The position numbers and the translations under genes were made by a program. The notes under the pieces were generated by a model. It did not search any database. It saw nothing but the letters and a program-made list of their open reading frames with translations, and was not told the DNA's origin. Positions 43,188-48,185 of a stretch of DNA of 48,185 nt are shown piece by piece. Each line of letters begins with the position of its first letter. Position 1 is the stretch's first letter. The DNA is from Sanguibacter inulinus (GTDB taxonomy: Bacteria > Actinomycetota > Actinomycetes > Actinomycetales > Cellulomonadaceae), in the NCBI RefSeq assembly GCF_013415325.1, contig NZ_JACBYE010000032.1:1-48185 (forward strand). Reading direction: 5' to 3'.

Positions 43188-45044
43188 GTGCCCACTCCCC
43201 TGACCACCCTGACCGCCCCCGACGGGACAGTCTTCCGCGACCTCGACAAGGACGGCGTCATGGCGCCCTTCGAGGACCCGCGCGAGCCCGTCGAGGCCCG
43301 GGTCGACGACCTCCTCGGTCGCATGACGCTCGAGGAGAAGGCCGGTCTGATGTTCCAGACGGTCATCGAGACCAGCCCGGACGGCTCCCTCGTCGAGCAG
43401 ACCGGTGCGATCAGCAAGTCCCCGACGACCGTCGTGGTCCAGGAGAAGCTGCTCAACCACTTCAACGTGCACGTGCTGCCCGAGGGGCGCCTCGCGGCCC
43501 GCTGGCACAACAACCTGCAGGCCCTCGCCGAGCAGACACGCCTCGGCATCCCAGTGACGGTCTCGACCGACCCGCGGCACGCCTTCCACGAGAACACCGG
43601 GGCGTCCTTCGCAGCCGGGTTCTTCTCGCAGTGGCCCGACTCCCTCGGCCTCGCGGCGATCGGCGACGCCGAGCTCGTCCGCGAGTTCGCCGACGCCGCC
43701 CGCCAGGAGTACCTGTCCGTGGGTATCCGCGCTGCGCTGCACCCCTGCGTCGACCTCGCGACGGAGCCTCGCTGGGCCCGCCAGCTCAACACCTTCGGTG
43801 AGACATCCCAGCTCGTCAGCGACTTCACGGCCGCGTATCTCGACGGGTTCCAGGGACCCGGCGGAGAGCTGACCGCCGAGTCGGTCGCCTGCACCACCAA
43901 GCACTTCCCGGGCGGCGGACCGCAGAAGGACGGCGAGGACGCTCACTTCCCCTACGGCCGCGAGCAGGTCTACACGGGCGGGACCTTCGAGGAGCACCTC
44001 GCCCCCTTCAAGGTCGCCCTCGAGCACAAGACCTCGGCGATGATGCCGTACTACGGCATGCCGGTGGACCTCGTGGTCGACGGCGAGAAGATCGAAGAGG
44101 TCGGCTTCGGCTACAACAAGCAGATCGTCACCGGCCTGCTCCGCGAGAAGATGGGCTTCGACGGGGTGGTCGTCACCGACTGGGAGCTCGTCAACGACAA
44201 CAAGGTCGCGACGGGGCAGGTCCTGCCCGCCCGCGCGTGGGGTGTCGAGCACCTCGACGCACCGGGGCGCATGGAGAAGATCATCCACGCGGGCTGCGAC
44301 CAGTTCGGCGGCGAAGAGTGCCCCGACCTGCTGGTCCAGCTGGTCCGCGAGGGACGCGTCACCGAAGACCGCATCGACGCGTCCGTGCGCCGTCTGCTCC
44401 GCGTGAAGTTCGAGCTCGGGCTCTTCGACGACCCCTACGTCGACGAAGATGCCGCTGAGGCGATCGTCGGCCGCGCCGACCTCGTCGCCGCCGGCCTGTC
44501 CGCACAGAGCCGCTCGGTCACCGTCCTCAAGAACGGTGACGTCGACGGCCGTCCGGTCCTGCCGCTCGGCGGTGACCGGCGCGTCTACGTCATGGGCATG
44601 TCCGCCGAGGAGGCCGCCCGCCTCGGGACCGTCGTGACCGACCCGGCCGAGGCCGACGTCGCCGTCGTGCGCGTCAACGCCCCGTGGGAGCACCGCGACT
44701 CGATGTTCCTCGAGGCGTACTTCCACCAGGGGTCGCTCGACTTCTCCGCCGAGACCGTCGCTGAGATCACGGCGCTCGCCGCACAGGTGCCCGTCGTCCT
44801 CGACGTCATGCTCGACCGCCCGGCGATCCTCACGCCGCTCGTCGACGTCGCGACGGCGATCGTCGGGACCTACGGCACGTCGGACCCCGCGCTGGTGGCC
44901 GCGCTCACCGGTGAGGTCGCGCCCGAAGGACGCCTGCCGTTCCAGCTGCCCCGCTCGATGGAGGCCGTCGCGGCGTCGCGCCCGGATGTCGCGTCCGACA
45001 CTGCGGACGCCGTGTTCGAGGCAGGGCACGGGCTGCGGATCTGA
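43188..45044 (+). CDS. GH3 family beta-glucosidase-like hydrolase
   Basis: A 618-residue glycoside hydrolase family 3 protein. The N-terminal barrel (about 15-370) contains VDDLLGRMTLEEKAGLM, the KHFPGGGPQKDGEDAHF loop and the nucleophile Asp331 in GFDGVVVTDWE. The C-terminal alpha/beta sandwich (about 400-610) contains RSVTVLKNGD and VVRVNAPWEHRD. It has no signal peptide, so it is probably cytosolic and acts on imported oligosaccharides. I choose GTG 43188 because AAGGA lies 7 nt upstream; the frame is open to 43035, but ATG 43107 overlaps the operator. Substrate (beta-glucoside or beta-xyloside) is undetermined. Two terminators follow. Confidence 0.9.
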   Translation: MPTPLTTLTAPDGTVFRDLDKDGVMAPFEDPREPVEARVDDLLGRMTLEEKAGLMFQTVIETSPDGSLVEQTGAISKSPTTVVVQEKLLNHFNVHVLPEGRLAARWHNNLQALAEQTRLGIPVTVSTDPRHAFHENTGASFAAGFFSQWPDSLGLAAIGDAELVREFADAARQEYLSVGIRAALHPCVDLATEPRWARQLNTFGETSQLVSDFTAAYLDGFQGPGGELTAESVACTTKHFPGGGPQKDGEDAHFPYGREQVYTGGTFEEHLAPFKVALEHKTSAMMPYYGMPVDLVVDGEKIEEVGFGYNKQIVTGLLREKMGFDGVVVTDWELVNDNKVATGQVLPARAWGVEHLDAPGRMEKIIHAGCDQFGGEECPDLLVQLVREGRVTEDRIDASVRRLLRVKFELGLFDDPYVDEDAAEAIVGRADLVAAGLSAQSRSVTVLKNGDVDGRPVLPLGGDRRVYVMGMSAEEAARLGTVVTDPAEADVAVVRVNAPWEHRDSMFLEAYFHQGSLDFSAETVAEITALAAQVPVVLDVMLDRPAILTPLVDVATAIVGTYGTSDPALVAALTGEVAPEGRLPFQLPRSMEAVAASRPDVASDTADAVFEAGHGLRI

Positions 45045-45051
45045 CTCCCAT

Positions 45052-45125
45052 CGGGGCCGGTCGACTGCCGACCGGCCCCGAGCGGCGACCCGGACCACGG
45101 GCACGAGTCTCTTGGCTCGTGCCCG
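45052..45125 (+). terminator. Double terminator after GH3 gene
   Basis: Hairpin 1 (45052-45080) has 12-bp arms CGGGGCCGGTCG and its complement. Hairpin 2 (45098-45125) has arms CGGGCACGAG and its complement. Confidence 0.85.
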
Positions 45126-45245
45126 GAGGTGCCGGGTCGTCGTCCCGCTGCCGATCCGACAGATCGCGAGCTGAGTCCGCCCGGCCCGCACCGGGGTTCC
45201 ACGCTCGGGACCGGTGGTCTCCACAGTCTGTCCGCACGTCGCTCG

Positions 45246-45251
45246 TATCAT
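45246..45251 (+). promoter_or_regulatory. -10 box of leaderless small membrane protein gene
   Basis: TATCAT, then 6 nt, then ATG 45258. Confidence 0.6.
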
Positions 45252-45257
45252 TCAGCC

Positions 45258-45707
45258 ATGACCAGTCGTGACCTGCGCCGAGCCCTCTCCACAGCCGTCG
45301 TAGCGGTCCCCGTCATGACGATCGTCGGGTGGATCCTGGGACTACCCGCGTGGAGCCAGGCCGACCCGCCGCCGAACGCCCTCGTCGGCGCGGCGTGGGG
45401 TGCGGTGGTCGGCGTGGTCCTCAGTCTCGTGTCCGCACTCGTGGCCTCGGTCCGGGAGTCTCTCTGGGCCGCTCCTCCTGCCGGAGACGACAGTGCGGCG
45501 TACCGGACGGAGCAGCGGGCGGTGCGCGATGCGGTCGTGCGCACCTTCCCTACGGCTCTCACGGTGCTCGCCGTCGCCGCCGGGATCAGCGCTCTGTCCC
45601 CCGCTGTCGTCGGACGGCTCGCGCCGGCCGTCGGGGTCGTCGTCGTGATCGTGCTGTTCCGCGCGCGGGTGGCGACCAACCGCAAGGACCTGTCGCTCGA
45701 CGAGTGA
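45258..45707 (+). CDS. Small membrane protein of unknown function
   Basis: A 149-residue protein with four hydrophobic segments: about 11-30 (STAVVAVPVMTIVGWILGL), 42-63 (LVGAAWGAVVGVVLSLVSALVA), 95-112 and 116-134 (VVGRLAPAVGVVVVIVLF). It has basic and acidic ends (MTSRDLRR; RKDLSLDE). I do not recognise a family. ATG 45258 is set by TATCAT at 6 nt; the frame is open to 45129 but without support. It converges with the metal exporter gene. Confidence 0.7.
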   Translation: MTSRDLRRALSTAVVAVPVMTIVGWILGLPAWSQADPPPNALVGAAWGAVVGVVLSLVSALVASVRESLWAAPPAGDDSAAYRTEQRAVRDAVVRTFPTALTVLAVAAGISALSPAVVGRLAPAVGVVVVIVLFRARVATNRKDLSLDE

Positions 45708-45805
45708 CCTCGGGTCGGGCGAGAACAAGCACGGGCCTCATCCCGGTCCTGGACCGACCTGCCGCCCGCAGACGAGCCACGCCCTCCGCCGAACCAGCCA
45801 GCCGA

Positions 45806-46687
45806 TCAGCGGTCTGACGACGATCCCCCGCAGCAGGAGCAGCCGCCATCGCCTGACCCGGTGACTGCCGAGCCCTCTCGGGACGAGTCGGCCGCCACGT
45901 CCTTGGCCAGCAGATCGGGCCGGTCTGTGAGCCCGCCGGGCTGGACGGCGAGCACTCGGGGACGGTCGGCGAGCCGGGTGTCTGCGCCTGCAGCCGGTTC
46001 CTCCCTCCCCTCATCCGGCACGGCGGTCTCGCACCCGTGCAGCGACGCCCCCGGAGCGCAGCACCCGTCACCACGCCAGGCCTGAACACCTTCCCGTACG
46101 GCGATGGCCGCGATGACCAGCGCCGCGATCGGGTCGGCCCACGACCAGCCGAGCAACGAGTTGAGCAGCAGCCCGACGAGCAGGACTGCCGAGAGATAGG
46201 TGCAGAGCAGAGTCTGCTGAGAGTCGGCGACAGCCGTCGCAGAGCCGAGCTCGCGACCTGTGCGGCGCTCGAACCACGAGAGGAAGGGCATGACGGCGAG
46301 GCTGACCGCCGCGAGGACGATGCCGACGGTCGAGTGGTCGGGGTCGCTGCCGCCGAGCAGGGTGCGCAGGGCGTCGACCGACACGAAGAGCGCAAGACCG
46401 AAGAACGACAGGGCCACCACCCGCAGCGCGACGCGCTCACGGGTCTCCGGGTCGGGGGCGCTGAACTGCCAGGCGACAGCAGCTGCGGAGAGCACCTCGA
46501 CGATCGAGTCGAGGCCGAAGCCGACGAGGGCGGCCGAACCAGCGACGGTCCCTGCCGAGATCGCGACGACAGCCTCGATGACGTTGTAGGTGATGGTGAC
46601 CGCGACGACCCAGCGGACGCGGCGCTCGAGGACGCTGCGTCGGGCAGCCGTCAGCGGAGCAGGCGCTGTGCGCACGTGGGTGCTCAC
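45806..46687 (-). CDS. Cation diffusion facilitator (metal exporter) with Cys-rich tail
   Basis: A 293-residue CDF-type transporter with five to six helices. The conserved acidic site in helix 2 is GLDSIVEVLSA. The later motif ATAVADSQQTLLCTYLSAVLLVG replaces the classical HxxxD, as in the CDF subgroup paired with ArsR regulators. The C-terminal 85 residues are not the usual metal-sensing fold. They are low-complexity with Cys clusters (GDGCCAPGASLHGCE and GGCSCCGG), likely metal-binding. GTG 46687 overlaps the ArsR stop (GTGA), so the genes are coupled; the longer frame to 46717 lies inside arsR. Likely exports Cd, Pb, Zn or Co; the ion is inferred from the CmtR-like partner. Confidence 0.85.
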   Translation of the reverse strand: MSTHVRTAPAPLTAARRSVLERRVRWVVAVTITYNVIEAVVAISAGTVAGSAALVGFGLDSIVEVLSAAAVAWQFSAPDPETRERVALRVVALSFFGLALFVSVDALRTLLGGSDPDHSTVGIVLAAVSLAVMPFLSWFERRTGRELGSATAVADSQQTLLCTYLSAVLLVGLLLNSLLGWSWADPIAALVIAAIAVREGVQAWRGDGCCAPGASLHGCETAVPDEGREEPAAGADTRLADRPRVLAVQPGGLTDRPDLLAKDVAADSSREGSAVTGSGDGGCSCCGGSSSDR

Positions 46688-47016
46688 GAGCAGGTGCACC
46701 CGTCGTCGGAGCAGCACGCCGGGTCGACGCGCAGCACCAGCTCGAGGAGGTCGCCGAGCGCGGGCCCGAGGTGCGCGTCGGTCAGGGTGTAGCGGGTACG
46801 GCGACCGTCGGGCTCACCCTGGACGAGGCCGCAGCCGCGCAGGCACGCCAGCTGGTTGGACATGACCTGCCGCGAGACGCCGAGGGCCTCGGCCATGTCC
46901 CCCGGGTACGCGGGGCCGTCACGCAGGACGAGCAGGATCCTGGCGCGCGTCTCGTCGGACAGCGCGTGCCCGAGACGCGCGAGCGCGGCGGTGTGGTTGA
47001 GGGTGACGGTCTCCAT
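46684..47016 (-). CDS. ArsR/SmtB-family metal sensor, CmtR-like
   Basis: A 110-residue winged-helix repressor. The start METVTLNHTAALARLGHALSDETRARILLVL and the recognition helix SRQVMSNQLACLRGCGLV align with Mycobacterium tuberculosis CmtR, which binds Cd(II)/Pb(II) through Cys57, Cys61 and Cys102. The equivalents Cys58 and Cys62 are present here, and the C-terminus DPACCSDDGCTCS supplies more Cys ligands. Metal binding should release the promoter of this gene and the overlapping exporter. ATG 47016 is 6 nt after TACAGT, indicating a leaderless mRNA. The exact metal is inferred. Confidence 0.88.
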   Translation of the reverse strand: METVTLNHTAALARLGHALSDETRARILLVLRDGPAYPGDMAEALGVSRQVMSNQLACLRGCGLVQGEPDGRRTRYTLTDAHLGPALGDLLELVLRVDPACCSDDGCTCS

Positions 47017-47022
47017 GCAGCG

Positions 47023-47028
47023 ACTGTA
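47023..47028 (-). promoter_or_regulatory. -10 box of leaderless arsR-type gene
   Basis: TACAGT, then 6 nt, then ATG 47016. GATACA and TGTA half-sites nearby may serve as operator but are not clearly symmetric. Confidence 0.55.
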
Positions 47029-47129
47029 CAGGCGGTCGTGTATTCACGGAACCCTGTATCGCCGGACGGGGCTACGGACGGACGATCCTTCGAGGCCGCA
47101 CCCCGGACAGAAGCCGGCTGCCTCGGCGC

Positions 47130-47311
47130 CAGGTCGCACCGCCTGCCCCAGGCCGCACCGTCCGCGCCCAGGTCGTACAGACACGCCAGATCGGAGGCTC
47201 GCGATGCTGCATCTCGCGTGTCTGTACGACCTCGCAGCTGGGCGTACGACCTCGCGGTTGGCTGGCCGACCTCGCGGTGAGGTGTGCGACCACCGGGTGG
47301 GCGTGCGACCT
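47130..47311. repeat. Array of AGGTCGCAC-type motifs arranged as a large inverted repeat
   Basis: Left half: AGGTCGCAC (47131), AGGCCGCAC (47150) and AGGTCGTAC (47170), about 20 bp apart. Right half: the reverse, GTACGACCT (ending 47232 and 47252), GCCGACCT (47272), GTGCGACC (47291) and GTGCGACCT (47311), again about 20 bp apart. The centre holds perfect 17-bp arms, 47170-47186 and 47216-47232. The region lies in the 309-bp gap upstream of the ArsR-type gene and downstream of the last membrane protein. No gene is seen in it. Confidence 0.8.
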
Positions 47312-47325
47312 CGGGGTGACCGGGG

Positions 47326-48185
47326 TCAGGCTGGTCGGTTCACCCGGCCCGCCCGAAGCGCGATCCGGTCTGTCGCCACCAGGCACAGGGCGCCGAGCAG
47401 CACGCACGGCACCAGCACCCCGAGCGGCGCGACGAGGCCGAAGGGCACGGGGGCCAGCTCCTGCGCCGGGGTCGCGGCGGCACGGACGAGCATCGGGGCC
47501 GAGGTGTCGGAGCCGTAGGACACGACGAGCGGCCAGAGGTACTGCTGACCGTGGACCCACGCCACGACGAGACCACTGAGGCCGGCCAGACCGAGGACCG
47601 GGGCGACGGCAGACCGCACCGCGCCGTCCACCCCGGCGTCCCGGCTGCGCCGGAGGTCGGCGAAGACGAGCGTGAAGAGCACGAGGAGCGGGACGCTGAC
47701 CCACAACGGCGAGACCAGTCCTCGCAGCGTCCCGAGCGTGCCCTCGTCAGCACCAGCCTCGAACAGGGCGGGCAGCAACGACGTCGTGCTGACGAGGACG
47801 AACGGCGAGAAGGCCAGCAGCAACCACTCGCTGCGGCGTCCGGCGGGCCGCAGGTACCCGATGCCGAAGCCGCCGACGACGGCGAGACCCACGACGATCA
47901 GACCGGTGAGCGCCGAGGACAACCACGTAGTGATCTGGAGCGTCGTCGAGTCGATCGACGGTGCGACCTCGGTCTCGAGGATCCCCTGCAGCCACGGCCA
48001 CGCCACGACGACCGAGGCCACGGCGAGAGCAGAGACGAGGACGACCGAGAGCACCGAGGCGACAGACGTCCGCGACTCCGTGCCGCCCCCGGCGCCAGAC
48101 GCACGGCTGGCGCCCGCCGCCGACTGCACCCCGGCCCCGGCCGAGACCGAGGGAGAGGTGGAGGCGGAGGTGGCTACCGCAGAGG
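47326..48185 (-). CDS. Membrane protein, N-terminus outside window (permease-like)
   Basis: At least 285 residues. The frame stays open to the right edge, so the start is probably beyond it, though GTG 48129 is possible. About six hydrophobic helices are visible, after a Ser/Ala/Gly-rich N-terminal stretch. Part of the sequence (LFEAGADEGTLGTLRGLVSPLWVSVPLLVLF, then VAWVHGQQYLWPLVVSYG) loosely resembles the EAA loop and the WNDFLWPL region of MalG-type sugar ABC permeases, but conservation is weak and I do not assign that function firmly. Downstream of its stop lies the AGGTCGCAC motif array. Confidence 0.6.
   Translation of the reverse strand, partial: SAVATSASTSPSVSAGAGVQSAAGASRASGAGGGTESRTSVASVLSVVLVSALAVASVVVAWPWLQGILETEVAPSIDSTTLQITTWLSSALTGLIVVGLAVVGGFGIGYLRPAGRRSEWLLLAFSPFVLVSTTSLLPALFEAGADEGTLGTLRGLVSPLWVSVPLLVLFTLVFADLRRSRDAGVDGAVRSAVAPVLGLAGLSGLVVAWVHGQQYLWPLVVSYGSDTSAPMLVRAAATPAQELAPVPFGLVAPLGVLVPCVLLGALCLVATDRIALRAGRVNRPA

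Noticed and set aside
43122-45251. 709-codon minus-strand ORF opposite the GH3 gene
   Set aside because: Shadow ORF; GH3 motifs and a ribosome site are on the plus strand.
47130-47311. Transposable element ends
   Set aside because: The inverted motifs enclose no transposase and no target duplication is visible; they look like an intergenic motif array.

Overview
The window is GC-rich actinobacterial chromosome. Several traits point to the order Micrococcales, probably near Cellulomonadaceae or Sanguibacter: the gene order ffs – tRNA-Ser – dnaX – recR – DUF5063 – lysC – asd, a dnaK-grpE-dnaJ-hspR operon with HAIR operators, long GC-rich hairpin terminators without U-tracts, many leaderless start codons, and a LAETG-type wall anchor. 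Genus placement is inference. I see no prophage, insertion sequence or CRISPR array.

Layout. 1-4.97 kb (minus strand): a lipoprotein cut by the window edge, leucyl aminopeptidase, an SLC13-type permease, and DAHP synthase behind what looks like a leader-peptide attenuator carrying Trp, Tyr and Phe codons. 5.06-6.15 kb: a nucleotidyltransferase/HEPN (MNT-HEPN) toxin-antitoxin-like pair with nested inverted repeats at its promoter. 6.17-8.30 kb: a YtrA-type GntR regulator/ABC ATPase/permease operon with a perfect 10-bp-arm operator. 8.4-15.7 kb: a small lipoprotein, then asd, lysC (with an internal start for a beta subunit), a DUF5063 gene, recR and dnaX. 15.9-18.9 kb: metI, metN and metQ, with a terminator between metQ and metNI. 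19.3-19.8 kb: SRP RNA and tRNA-Ser(GGA).

19.9-30.2 kb: a membrane alpha/beta-hydrolase translationally overlapped by a small ParB-like/VapB-annotated protein, a LytR_C-domain protein, a uracil/xanthine permease, an LLM-family oxidoreductase, an unrecognised 417-residue membrane protein, an LppX/LprG-like lipoprotein, tRNA-Ser(CGA) and a POT peptide transporter. 30.4-37.6 kb: a secreted, wall-anchored GH43 arabinanase-like enzyme, a class II sirtuin, tadA, upp, a receiver-less OmpR-type regulator, a DUF1540 protein and a SanA/YdcF-like protein. 37.7-41.9 kb: the heat-shock operon. 42.1-48.2 kb: a protein made of four cold-shock domains, a GH3 beta-glucosidase with a LacI-type operator, a small membrane protein, a CmtR-like ArsR sensor with a CDF metal exporter, and a partial membrane protein.

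The most notable signals are the WYLRF leader and terminator upstream of DAHP synthase, the tetra-cold-shock-domain protein, the MNT-HEPN operator architecture, TAnnnT boxes placed 6-7 nt before at least twelve start codons, and a set of degenerate short tandem repeats confined to intergenic gaps. Two of these repeat clusters share a GGTCGCAC core.
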